Below, piece by piece: positions 1 to 7,592 of a stretch of 36,834 nt of DNA. The position numbers and the translations under genes were made by a program. This DNA is from Actinoallomurus sp. Its GTDB lineage: Bacteria > Actinomycetota > Actinomycetes > Streptosporangiales > Streptosporangiaceae. The DNA lies in NCBI GenBank assembly GCA_025964685.1, contig JAOPYG010000123.1, forward strand, positions 1 to 36,834. The letters run 5' to 3'. Numbering within the stretch: the first letter of the stretch is position 1; every line of letters starts with the position of its first letter. Under the pieces are notes generated by a model. That model had not been told where the DNA came from and made no database searches. It saw only the letters and a program-made list of their open reading frames with translations.

Positions 1-1
1 C

Positions 2-127
2 GACATCACCACCTGGGCCGAGAACTGGAACACCAACCCCCGGCCCTACGCCTGGACCAAGACCGCCGACGAAATCCTCGAATCCGTCGCCGCATACTGC
101 CAACGAATTAACGCCTCAGGACACTAG
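2..127 (+). CDS. IS630-family transposase, C-terminal end (5' part outside window)
   Basis: The last 41 codons of a frame that enters from the left edge read DITTWAENWNTNPRPYAW, then TKTADEILESVAAYCQRI, and end in NASGH and TAG. This is the typical C-terminus of IS630/Tc1-mariner-like DDE transposases of actinomycetes, in which a W-x-W-N-x-x-P-x-P-Y-x-W-T-K segment is followed by a final helix. The catalytic DDE residues lie outside the window. The stop codon shares the four bases CTAG (124-127) with the convergent ArsR gene, so the element abuts that gene directly. IS630 elements insert at TA, often within CTAG, which fits the junction here. Whether the element is complete cannot be seen. 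Confidence 0.85.
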   Translation, partial: DITTWAENWNTNPRPYAWTKTADEILESVAAYCQRINASGH

Positions 128-771
128 GCGAAGCCGGGCAGGAGGACGGCCAGCCGCTCGGCGCCCGCCGGGGTCACGGTCAGCTCCCGGCCGTCGGCCG
201 GCTCGACCAGATCCGCGGCGACGAAGGCGTCCAGGACCGACCGGCCGAGCGCGCCGCCCAGGTGCGGGAGCCGCTGCGTACGGTCCAGGCAGGCGGTGGC
301 GAGCTTGCGGCGGCCCTGGTCCACGGTGTCCAGGTCGACGCCCAGTTCGCCGAAGAACGCGGACCCCGGGCCGAGGGTCGGGCCCGGCAGCAGCGCGCCC
401 CGGTCGAGGAGCGCGCTGAACACCGCGACGCCCAGCCGTCCGGCGAGGTGGTCGTAACAGGTACGCGCGAGGTCGGCCGGGGACGGCGCGCGGTGCGGCC
501 GGGCCGCCGGGCCGCCGCGGGCGTAGCGGGACAGGGCCGTCAGCACGTCGCCGAGGCCGGGAGCCGCCGCCCGGTACACCGCGTGCCGGCCGGTGTGCTC
601 GACCGCGACGAGTCCGGCGGTGCGCAGCCGCGCCAGGTGGTTGGTCATCCGCGGTGCCGTCACGCCGAGCGCGTCCGCGAGCTGGGTGAGGGTGTGCGGG
701 CCCTCCAGCGCGAGCAGTTGCAGCACGGTCAGCCGGATCGGATCGGCGAGCTCGCGGGCCAGCGCGGTCAC
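124..771 (-). CDS. ArsR-family winged-helix transcriptional regulator with C-terminal extension
   Basis: This 215-residue protein has an N-terminal winged HTH (about residues 1-70) of ArsR type: LADPIRLTVLQLL, then a recognition-helix stretch TAPRMTNHLARLRTAGLV and a wing ending in the HAVYRAA strand. No CxC-type metal-binding motif is visible in the HTH. The C-terminal 110 residues (YDHLAGRLGVAVFSALL onward) match the helical extension of a group of actinobacterial ArsR-like regulators. GTG at 771 is the earliest possible start, because an in-frame stop lies just upstream, and no strong ribosome binding site precedes it. It diverges from an MFS remnant, and ArsR-MFS divergent pairs are common, so it probably regulated that lost transporter. 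Its stop codon lies in the junction with the IS630 end. Confidence 0.8.
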   Translation of the reverse strand: MTALARELADPIRLTVLQLLALEGPHTLTQLADALGVTAPRMTNHLARLRTAGLVAVEHTGRHAVYRAAAPGLGDVLTALSRYARGGPAARPHRAPSPADLARTCYDHLAGRLGVAVFSALLDRGALLPGPTLGPGSAFFGELGVDLDTVDQGRRKLATACLDRTQRLPHLGGALGRSVLDAFVAADLVEPADGRELTVTPAGAERLAVLLPGFA

Positions 772-785
772 TGGTCACCGACACC

Positions 786-804
786 ACGGCACGGCACGGC
801 ACGG
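786..804. repeat. 5-bp tandem repeat (ACGGC)3-ACGG
   Basis: Nearly four copies of ACGGC lie between the ArsR start and the truncated MFS reading frame, where the transporter's 5' half should be. The repeat may mark the deletion joint or slippage after it. Confidence 0.7.
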
Positions 805-1586
805 ATGAGGACACTCGCCCAGCAGCACGTCGGCTACGCGGCCGGGGCGGGACTGGGCGCGCTGGTCCTGTCGGCCGACCGGCCCGCCGGCTACCTGGCG
901 GCGATCGCCGGGGACGCGGTCAGCTTCCTGGTCCTGGCCGTCGTCACCGCCAGTGTTCCGGCGGTGCCGCCGCTGCGGGCGGGCGGCCGTGGCGGCACGC
1001 GGCTCGTCCTGCGCGACCGCCCGTACCTGGCCGTCACCGGGGTCACGGCGGTGCTCTCGCTGTGCTGGGCGATGCTCTCGACCGGGCTCCCGCTGTGGAT
1101 CTCCCGCTCGACCGACCTGCCGCTGTCGCTGAGCGGCGCGGTCGTGGTCATCAGTTCGGTCGGGATCGCGGTACTCCAGGTGCCCGCCTCACGGCTCGCG
1201 CGTGGCACCGGTCCGGCGGGCGCACCGCGACCTGGTCGGGCATCGCCCTGGCGGTCAGCTGCGTACTGCTGGCCACAACGCGCGGCGGTTCCGGCGGCAC
1301 CGCCGCGACGATCATCGTCGCGGCGTTCCTGCACGTGGCCGGTGAGCTCTGTTTCGTCGCGGCGAGCTGGGGTCTGTCCATCACCTTGATGCGCGAACAC
1401 GCCCGCGGCGCCTACCAGGGAGCGTCCGAGGCGGCCACCGCCACGGTCCAGATGTTCGGGCCCGCCGTGTTCACGCTGACCCTCACCGCGTTCGGACCGG
1501 GCGGATGGCTCCTCGTCGCCGCCGTCTTCCTCGCCTGCTCGGCTCCGGTCCCGGCACTGGCCCGCCGGGCCGAGCGAACCCGCTGA
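805..1586 (+). pseudogene. MFS transporter remnant (5'-deleted and frameshifted)
   Basis: Two frames together encode the second part of a major facilitator permease. From 805 the frame reads QHVGYAAGAGLGALVL, then DAVSFLVLAVVTASVPA, and continues through two more hydrophobic segments to LQVPASRLARGT. Near 1205 homology moves to another frame, which runs SGGRTATWSGIALAVSCV through further membrane segments to ALARRAERTR and TGA at 1586. Intact family members have about 400 residues and 12 membrane helices. Here the first 4-5 helices are missing, because only 33 bases separate the ArsR start from the middle of the transporter. Deletion plus frameshift make it non-functional. The frameshift could in principle be a sequencing error, but the missing 5' half could not. 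Confidence 0.8.
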
Positions 1587-1700
1587 CCGCAGGTCGCGAC
1601 ACACCCTCTGACCAGGCCGAACAACGGTGTCCCCACCCTCTCTCTTCGCTACCGTCGCGATCAGACCTCCGCATTGCGCGGGGGCGCGAGAGGAGCCCTC

Positions 1701-2813
1701 GTGCGAGTCGTGGTCATCGGAGCGGGGATCATGGGAGCCGCCGTCGCGGCCGGACTGACCCGCCGCGGCGCGCGGGTCACGGTGCTGGAGGAGCGCTTCG
1801 CCGGCGCCGGCACCACCGGCACGTCATTCGGCTGGGTCAGCGCGAACCACGCGGACTCCGAGCCGTACTTCACACTGACCCACGCCGCGGTCCACGCTCA
1901 CCACGCGCTCGGCAGCGACGCCTTCGTCCCCACCGGGCACCTCGTATGGGCGACCGGCCGGCCGGGCCTGGAGGACCTGAACCGCCGGGTGGACTGGCTC
2001 GCGAGCCGCGACTACGCCGTGGAACGCGTGACCGCCGAACGGGCCGCCGAGCTGGAGCCCGGTCTGACACGGCGCCCGGAGGGCACCGACTATGCGCTGT
2101 TCCCCGAGGAGGCGCACGTCTATCCGGCACGCCTGCTGGGTCGTCTCCTCGCCGAGGCCCGCGCGGGCGGCGCCGAGGTCGAGACCGGCGTCGCCGTACG
2201 GGAGATCAGGTCGGGCCCGGCGGGCGCGAACGTGGTGCTCGCCGACGGCGGCGTCCACACGACCGACTTCGTGGTCAGCTGCACCGGCCGCTGGACGGGC
2301 CTGCTGCTGGACGTCGCGATGCTGGACCCGCGCATGCCGGGCGCGGACACCGGCGGGTTCCTGGCGACCACGACCCCCGTTCCCGCCCCGCTGTCCCGTG
2401 TCCTTTCCACCGACCGGCTGAGCGTACGACCCGACGGCGGCGGACGGCTGCTGCTGCGCGCGCCGGACCTGGACGTCAGCGCCGATCCCGCACTGCCGGC
2501 GTCGCACCGGGTCGGCGCCGAGCTGCTCGCCCGGCTGCCGGAGCTCCTGACCGGCACCGACGGCGCACACCTGGAACACATACGGGTGGCCCAGCACGCC
2601 GCACCGGCCCACGGCCGAACGGCGGCCGGCTTCGTCGACGAGGCCGGCCGCGTCTACACGGTCATCACCCGCGACGGGATCACCCTCGCACCGCTGCTCG
2701 CCGACCTGGTCGCGGGCGAGCTCCACGGCGCCGAGTCGGCACTGCTCGGCCCGTTCCGCCCCGGCGCCGACCTTCTCGCGTTCCCGTCGGGGAGTCCACT
2801 CGGCCCAGGGTGA
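1701..2813 (+). CDS. FAD-dependent amine/amino-acid oxidoreductase (DAO family)
   Basis: This 370-residue protein begins with a Rossmann dinucleotide-binding fold, VVVIGAGIMGAAVAAGL with the GxGxxG motif at residues 7-12, followed by an acidic strand end at VTVLEE. The body has the DAO/glycine oxidase layout: a region around PEEAHVYPARLLGRLL, a VVSCTGRWTG strand, and a C-terminal FAD-contacting segment YTVITRDGITLAPLLADLV. The family oxidises amines or amino acids with FAD in the cytoplasm; the substrate here is unknown. GTG at 1701 was chosen because AGGAG at 1691-1695 sits five bases upstream. It is the only intact gene in an otherwise decayed 3-kb stretch and is followed 23 bases later by a strong hairpin. 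Confidence 0.85.
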   Translation: MRVVVIGAGIMGAAVAAGLTRRGARVTVLEERFAGAGTTGTSFGWVSANHADSEPYFTLTHAAVHAHHALGSDAFVPTGHLVWATGRPGLEDLNRRVDWLASRDYAVERVTAERAAELEPGLTRRPEGTDYALFPEEAHVYPARLLGRLLAEARAGGAEVETGVAVREIRSGPAGANVVLADGGVHTTDFVVSCTGRWTGLLLDVAMLDPRMPGADTGGFLATTTPVPAPLSRVLSTDRLSVRPDGGGRLLLRAPDLDVSADPALPASHRVGAELLARLPELLTGTDGAHLEHIRVAQHAAPAHGRTAAGFVDEAGRVYTVITRDGITLAPLLADLVAGELHGAESALLGPFRPGADLLAFPSGSPLGPG

Positions 2814-2835
2814 TGGCTCCGCCCAGAGCACGCGA

Positions 2836-2866
2836 GCTGCCCGCCCACTGCCAGCGGGCGGGCAGC
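2836..2866 (+). terminator. Hairpin terminator after the FAD oxidoreductase
   Basis: A perfect 10-bp inverted repeat (GCTGCCCGCC at 2836-2845, GGCGGGCAGC at 2857-2866) with an 11-base loop lies 23 bases after the oxidoreductase stop. No U-tract follows, which is common for actinomycete terminators. Confidence 0.75.
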
Positions 2867-2881
2867 AACTCACTCAGGTCT

Positions 2882-3270
2882 GGGCGGGTAATATCCTCCG
2901 CAAATCCATTGAAGCTGTCGGCCATTATTGACGAGGCGGTGCTTCGCTGATGAGTGCCGTAATGTGGGAGCAGTTGCATCATCTTGTGGATGCTTCGTAG
3001 CTACCCAACATCGAGCTTCAAATACTCCCACTGACGGGAAAGCACGTCACCTCAGCTGGACCAATCATGTCGCTGCGGATTCCGGAATTCGGCGACGTTG
3101 TGTACATCGAGGATTTCATTAAGGGGAAGCTTTATATCAAGGATGCTGCTGTGATCTACCAGCACGCCCTTGTGTTTGAGCAACTGAGCAAAGCCGCACT
3201 CAGCCCTGAAGAGTCCCGCCGATTGATCAAGAAAACAGCCGATGAGCTGTGGGCGCCGAATAGAGGCTGA
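2882..3270 (+). pseudogene. Decayed XRE/DUF5753 regulator (C-terminal DUF5753 remnant)
   Basis: DUF5753 homology runs across two frames. Frame one gives SANPLKLSAIIDEAVLR and then TGA (2948-2950). After a frameshift near 2945 a second frame gives VMWEQLHHLVDAS, a TAG at 2998-3000, then LPNIELQILPLTGKHVTS, GPIMSLRIPEFGDVVYIED and the end ALSPEESRRLIKKTADELW. The intact XRE/DUF5753 protein at 25985-26833 aligns block by block: VWAVIDEAVLHR, VMVAQLKHLLDL, GNVSIQVLP, DGPFVLLTF, DLLYIEHLVGCVYLE, AALNTGDSSALI. The N-terminal HTH is absent. An ATG at 3067 leaves a 67-codon open frame that could be miscalled as a gene, but it is only the last third of the domain. The stretch is less GC-rich than its neighbours and has no DUF397 partner. 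Confidence 0.85.
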
Positions 3271-3457
3271 CCACGCTCCACCTTGCAGAGCGGTCGCGAG
3301 GCATGCAGGTTAAAGCCTATTTAAGGACTGGGAAAAAGCAGATCCTATGTTAGGCGCTTCATCGATTTTGCGCCCTTGGTTGTGCCGCGTCAGGCCGCCC
3401 CGCTCACAAGTTGGGGCACTACTACGGGGGAGGCAGGGATCGAGCGACAATGGAGAC

Positions 3458-4162
3458 GTGGGCATCGTCATCGACTTCGCGGCCGAGCTGCGCCTGTTCC
3501 TTCGCTCCCGGTACCGGGACGGGCAGGTCGAGACGGCCGTCGACGGGACGTCCTCGTTCGGGCACCTGGTGGAGTCGCTCGGCGTTCCGCTGCCCGAGGT
3601 CGGCGGGCTTCTGCTGCGAGGAGAGCCGGTCGAGCGGTCGTACCGGCCGGCCGATGGCGATCACGCGCAGGTGCTCGCGGTGTCGCGACCGCAGCACGTC
3701 CCGGTGTCGCCGCCGCGCTTCCTGCTCGACGTTCACCTCGGCATCGTCGCGCGGCGGTTGCGGCTCGTCGGTGTCGACGCGGCGTACGGCAACGATCTCG
3801 ACGACGACACCCTGATCGAGCTGGCCAACGAGCAACGGCGGGTGCTGCTCACCCAGGATCGCGGGCTGCTCCGCCGCCACAGGCTGTGGTTCGGTGCCTT
3901 CGTCCGTGGTGCGCGGCCCGACGAGCAGTTCGGCGACCTGCTCGAGCGGTTCGCGCCGCCGCTCGCACCCTGGACCCGTTGCACCGCCTGCAACGGCAGG
4001 CTCGCGCCCGTCGCGAAGGACGTCGTCGAGCATCGGCTCGAACCCGGGACCCGCCGCTGCCACGATGAGTTCGCCCGCTGCGAGGGCTGCGGCCAGGTGT
4101 ACTGGGAGGGCGCGCACCACGAGCGGCTGGAGGCGATCGTGAACGAAGCGCTCAGCCGCTGA
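3458..4162 (+). CDS. Mut7-C RNase domain protein with N-terminal ubiquitin-like domain
   Basis: This 234-residue protein has two domains. Residues 1 to about 80 form the ubiquitin-like Mut7-C_ub/MoaD-type fold (IDFAAELRLFL, SFGHLVESLGVPLPEVGGLL). Residues from about 85 match the Mut7-C PIN-like RNase: FLLDVHLGIVARRLRLVGVD, then DTLIELANEQRRVLLTQDRGLL with PIN-type acidic residues. A zinc ribbon at the end has two cysteine pairs, CTAC and CEGC. The family is thought to act on RNA, but no substrate is known in actinobacteria. GTG at 3458 opens at the start of homology, though its Shine-Dalgarno (GGAG) is only two bases away, so the start is uncertain. The 3' end overlaps the convergent DUF2993 gene by 11 bases. 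Confidence 0.85.
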   Translation: MGIVIDFAAELRLFLRSRYRDGQVETAVDGTSSFGHLVESLGVPLPEVGGLLLRGEPVERSYRPADGDHAQVLAVSRPQHVPVSPPRFLLDVHLGIVARRLRLVGVDAAYGNDLDDDTLIELANEQRRVLLTQDRGLLRRHRLWFGAFVRGARPDEQFGDLLERFAPPLAPWTRCTACNGRLAPVAKDVVEHRLEPGTRRCHDEFARCEGCGQVYWEGAHHERLEAIVNEALSR

Positions 4163-4862
4163 ACTTGAGATGCGATCCGGTGATCCGCAGCACGACGCCC
4201 TTGGAGGAGACGGTCAGGCTCTTGAACCGCAGGCCCATCGGCAGGCCGCTCACCGGGACGGTGAAGTCGAGGTCGTCGGCGACGTCGGACAGCGGAAAGC
4301 CCTCGACCGAGACCGCGTGCACCTTGATCTGGTCACCGACCTTGGTGACCTGAGCCGTCGCCGTCGCCGTGGTGATACCGAGGTCCACGTCGGCCTTGAC
4401 CGTGTTCGGGCCGGCGGAGGTCAGCTTCAGGTCGGGCTGACCGGCGGCCTTGGTCAGGTCGCCGAACGCGACCGTCGCCGTGCCGTCCACGCTGCCGATC
4501 GTGCCCGCGCGGAAGCCGGAGTCGACCCGTACGTCGCGTGCGTCGCCGTCGATGCGGCTGATCGTCAGCGGTCCCCCGACCGGCACGTTGCGGGCGGTCA
4601 TGCGGGCGTGCGGGAAGTGGCGGCCCGCCACCTGGGTGAGGAACGGGAAGCCGTAGATCGTCACGTCGGGGCGGGCGTCGAATCCCTGCTTCTGGACCTC
4701 GGAGGCGATCCGGCGCTCGGCGTACGCGGCGGCGATCCGGTCGCCGACGACGGCGAGGCCGGCCAGCACGAGGACGATGACCAGGACGACCAGGGGCCAC
4801 CGGCGCCTTCGCTTCCTCGCGGGAAGGTCCGGGCGGGTCAAATCCGCCGAGAATTCACTCAT
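4152..4862 (-). CDS. DUF2993 (LmeA-like) membrane-anchored protein
   Basis: This 236-residue protein has a basic N-terminus (RKRRRR, about residues 17-22), one membrane helix (WPLVVLVIVLVLAGLAVVG), then a DUF2993 domain: ERRIASEVQKQGFDARPDVTI, GFPFLTQVAGRHF, and a C-terminal repeat-like strand region ending LRITGSHLKFSG. DUF2993 proteins of actinobacteria include LmeA, which binds phospholipid and supports lipomannan elongation in mycobacteria. A role at the outer face of the membrane is therefore likely, but the ligand here is unknown. ATG at 4862 has AGGAGG nine bases upstream. It diverges from the FHA-ABC exporter across 127 bases. Confidence 0.88.
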   Translation of the reverse strand: MSEFSADLTRPDLPARKRRRRWPLVVLVIVLVLAGLAVVGDRIAAAYAERRIASEVQKQGFDARPDVTIYGFPFLTQVAGRHFPHARMTARNVPVGGPLTISRIDGDARDVRVDSGFRAGTIGSVDGTATVAFGDLTKAAGQPDLKLTSAGPNTVKADVDLGITTATATAQVTKVGDQIKVHAVSVEGFPLSDVADDLDFTVPVSGLPMGLRFKSLTVSSKGVVLRITGSHLKFSG

Positions 4863-4989
4863 CGGCTCGTCCTCCTGCGGACCAGCATGTCATTCACCCA
4901 ATTTCACGGAGGGCCGTACGTCAATAGGCAAAATATGGCCACGCCAGAAAGATGGGCGTTTCGGAGTAATGGCTCTACACTGCGGAGCT

Positions 4990-7323
4990 ATGACGGCCGA
5001 GGGCTCCGTCTCATCGATCGCCCCGCCGGCACTCGTCGTACGGACCAAGGGGACGGTCCGCACACTGAGGCCCGGTGGGTCCTATCAGGTCGGGCGCGAT
5101 CCGGCCGCCGACGTCCAGGTCGACGACGCACGGGTGTCGTGGCGGCACGGCGTGCTCCGTACCGATGAGAACGGCTGGATATTCGAGGACCTGGGCAGCA
5201 GCAACGGCACCTTCGTCAACGCCCGGCGGGTCCGGCGGGCGGGCATCGAGGGCGAGATCGTGTTCCGGCTCGGCAACGCGGAGAGCGGGGCGCAGCTGGC
5301 CTGTTCGGTTCCGCCGCCGATGGACCAGCGCACCGGTGTCGACCGCGACCCCACCTCGATCATCCAGGTCCGCACCCGCCGGCTGCGGATCGGCCGCGCC
5401 CCGGACAACGACATCGTCCTGCCTGATCTGATCGTCTCCCGTTACCACGCCGAGCTCCGCGAATCGGGTGGCGGGCAGCACGAAATCGTCGATCTGGGCG
5501 GACACAACGGCACCTTCGTCAATGGACGGCGTGTCACTTCGGCGGTGCTGAAGGAAAGCGACATCGTCGGAATCGGACGCGCGACTTTTCGCCTAGTCGG
5601 GGACGAACTACGGGAATTCGTCGACACCGGCGACGTCTCCTTGATCGCCCAGGACCTGACGGTACGGACCGCCAAGGGCAAGGTCCTGCTCGACCACGTG
5701 AGCTTCCCGATCCCCGAGCGGTGCCTGGTCGGCGTCATCGGCCCGAGCGGGGCGGGCAAGTCGACCCTGCTGGGCGCGGTGACCGGGACGCGCCCGGCCA
5801 CCGAGGGCACCGTGCAGTACGACCACCGCGACCTCTACACCCACTACCCGGAGCTGCGGCACCGGATCGGGCTGGTGCCGCAGGAGGACATCCTGCACAC
5901 CCAGCTCCCCACGCGACGCGCGCTGCGGTACGCCGCCGAGCTGCGGTTCCCCGGCGACACGGTCGCGGCCGAACGCGACCGCCGGGTGGATGAGGTACTG
6001 GAAGAGCTCGGCCTGGCCCCCCACGCGCAGACCCGCATCGACCGGCTGTCCGGCGGCCAGCGCAAGCGGGTGAGCGTGGCGCTGGAGCTGCTCACCAAGC
6101 CGTCGTTGCTCTTCCTGGACGAGCCCACGTCCGGCCTGGACCCGGGCCTGGACAAGTCCGTCATGGAGATGATGCGCGACCTCGCCCACGACGGCCGGAC
6201 CATCGTCGTCGTCACGCACAGCGTCGCCAACCTCGACACCTGCGACCGGCTGCTCGTGCTCGTCCCGGGCGGCCGGATCGCCTTCTACGGGCCGCCGTCG
6301 GAAGGGCTGACCTTCTTCCGCAAGAGCAGCTGGGCGGAGGTGTTCCAGGCGTTCGACCGCGAGCCGGGCCGCGACTGGGCCAGCGAGTTCCAGGTGTCGC
6401 CGGTGTATGACCAGTACGTCGTGTCGGGGCTCGACGGCGGGATCACCGGGCAGGAACGCCAGCTCCCGCCGCCGGCCCGGCCGCCGCGCCAGCAGGGCCG
6501 GCTGTCCCAGCTCGGCACGCTGTGCCGCCGCTACCTGGCCGTCATCGGGTCCGAGCGCAGCTACCTGGCGGTCCTGGGCATCCTGCCGGTCGTCGTCGGC
6601 GCGCTGATCCGAGCCGTGCCCTCGGAGCACGGCCTGGCCGGGCCGCCGGGCCAGAACGCCGACGCCTCATCGCTGCTGCTCACGCTCGTCATCGGCGCCG
6701 TCTTCGTGGGCGCCGCGAACGCCGTACGCGAGCTGGTGAAGGAGCGCGCCATCTACCGCCGCGAACGCGCGGCGGGCCTCTCGGCGGGCGTCTACCTGCT
6801 CTCCAAGATCCTCATTCTGAGCCTGATCACCGGCATTCAGGCGATGCTGCTGGTCATCATCGGCCTGGCCGGCCGTACGATGCCGGCGCACGGAGCGCTG
6901 ACCTCACCGCTCCCGGAGCTGATGCTGGCCATGGCGGGACTGGCGATCGTCTCGATGGCGATGGGTCTGCTCGTCTCCGCGGCGGTGAGCACGTCGGAGA
7001 AGACGATGCCGCTGCTGGTGCTGCTGTCACTCGCGCAGGTCATCCTGTGCGGCGCGCTCGTGGCGCTGCCCGGCAAGATCGGGCTCGAACAGCTCGGGTG
7101 GCTCGCGCCGTCGCGCTGGGGAATGGCGGCCACCGCCGCCACCGTGGACCTGAATCATCTGCAGCCGCCCCTGCACGACGCGGGGCCCGACTCGCTCTGG
7201 CAACACGACCGGGCGACGTGGCTGAAGGACATGGGCGTGCTGGCCGGTCTCGGACTGGCCTTCCTCGTGGTCGCGTGGTGGCGCCTGGAGAGCCTGCGCC
7301 CAGGCCGGAGGACCCGGCTCTAG
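4990..7323 (+). CDS. ABC-2 type exporter with two N-terminal FHA domains (Rv1747-like)
   Basis: This 777-residue half-transporter carries two forkhead-associated domains, about residues 30-95 (VGRDPAADVQV, GSSNGTFVN) and 135-200 (IGRAPDNDIVL, SRYHAEL, HNGTFVNGR). An ABC ATPase of the ABCG/White type follows: Walker A GPSGAGKS at 252-259, signature LSGGQRKRVSVALELL near 353, Walker [15 protein letters not shown] near 374, and H-loop VVTHS near 408. The C-terminal third has six hydrophobic segments of the ABC2 membrane domain. FHA domains bind phosphothreonine, so activity is probably controlled by Ser/Thr kinases, as shown for Rv1747 and PknF; no kinase gene is in this window. The ATG at 4990 was chosen over an open extension back to 4777, because that extension only mirrors the opposite-strand gene. 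Confidence 0.93.
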   Translation: MTAEGSVSSIAPPALVVRTKGTVRTLRPGGSYQVGRDPAADVQVDDARVSWRHGVLRTDENGWIFEDLGSSNGTFVNARRVRRAGIEGEIVFRLGNAESGAQLACSVPPPMDQRTGVDRDPTSIIQVRTRRLRIGRAPDNDIVLPDLIVSRYHAELRESGGGQHEIVDLGGHNGTFVNGRRVTSAVLKESDIVGIGRATFRLVGDELREFVDTGDVSLIAQDLTVRTAKGKVLLDHVSFPIPERCLVGVIGPSGAGKSTLLGAVTGTRPATEGTVQYDHRDLYTHYPELRHRIGLVPQEDILHTQLPTRRALRYAAELRFPGDTVAAERDRRVDEVLEELGLAPHAQTRIDRLSGGQRKRVSVALELLTKPSLLFLDEPTSGLDPGLDKSVMEMMRDLAHDGRTIVVVTHSVANLDTCDRLLVLVPGGRIAFYGPPSEGLTFFRKSSWAEVFQAFDREPGRDWASEFQVSPVYDQYVVSGLDGGITGQERQLPPPARPPRQQGRLSQLGTLCRRYLAVIGSERSYLAVLGILPVVVGALIRAVPSEHGLAGPPGQNADASSLLLTLVIGAVFVGAANAVRELVKERAIYRRERAAGLSAGVYLLSKILILSLITGIQAMLLVIIGLAGRTMPAHGALTSPLPELMLAMAGLAIVSMAMGLLVSAAVSTSEKTMPLLVLLSLAQVILCGALVALPGKIGLEQLGWLAPSRWGMAATAATVDLNHLQPPLHDAGPDSLWQHDRATWLKDMGVLAGLGLAFLVVAWWRLESLRPGRRTRL

Positions 7324-7327
7324 CGGC

Positions 7328-7507
7328 TCAGTGCAGGCCCATCGCCATCATGACCACGAGCGCACCCACGTGGACCACGACGATGAGCACGATCAGGGAC
7401 ACGAACAAGAACTTCGCCGGGCCGTGCTCGAAGACACGCCCCTCTTTCAGCGGACCCAGCTGGGCCTGCCGCTCGGCGATCCGCTCCTCGAATGACCTAC
7501 GCGGCAT
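7328..7507 (-). CDS. Small single-span membrane protein
   Basis: This 59-residue protein starts MPRRSFEERIAERQAQLGPL, a charged cytoplasmic-looking stretch, and ends in one long hydrophobic helix, KFLFVSLIVLIVVVHVGAL followed by VVMMAMGLH. I do not recognise the family. ATG at 7507 was preferred over one ten codons upstream because GGAG lies four bases before it and the extra codons would run into the operator region. Its stop lies four bases from that of the convergent FHA-ABC exporter, and it diverges from the OhrR-like regulator across 85 bases containing repeats, so joint control is likely. Confidence 0.65.
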   Translation of the reverse strand: MPRRSFEERIAERQAQLGPLKEGRVFEHGPAKFLFVSLIVLIVVVHVGALVVMMAMGLH

Positions 7508-7527
7508 GAACTCCGCCTTCCGAGTGA

Positions 7528-7555
7528 GTTGGTGCACTAATCGTTGGTGTACAAA
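7528..7555. promoter_or_regulatory. Tandem operator-like repeat between ohrR-like gene and small membrane gene
   Basis: GTTGGTGCACTAA (7528-7540) and GTTGGTGTACAAA (7543-7555) are direct repeats with start points 15 bases apart. The first is also a 10-of-12 palindrome (TTGGTGCACTAA). MarR/OhrR dimers bind such sites, so this is the likely operator for the adjacent regulator and may control both divergent genes. Confidence 0.65.
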
Positions 7556-7592
7556 CTAGTATAGGACGACCGGTCGATCCTGGAGGGGACCC

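Noticed and set aside
262..804. Long + strand frame running through the ArsR gene into the MFS remnant
   Set aside because: Up to 804 it is the complement of the ArsR gene with Arg/Gly/Ala-rich composition; only the part from 805 has membrane-protein homology.
3067..3270. 67-codon frame as an independent small gene
   Set aside because: Its sequence is the last third of DUF5753, and recognisable homology continues upstream across a TAG and a frameshift, so it was merged into the pseudogene.
4777..4989. N-terminal extension of the FHA-ABC exporter
   Set aside because: The extra codons lie over the DUF2993 gene on the other strand and the shared promoter gap; the protein start at 4990 fits FHA homology.
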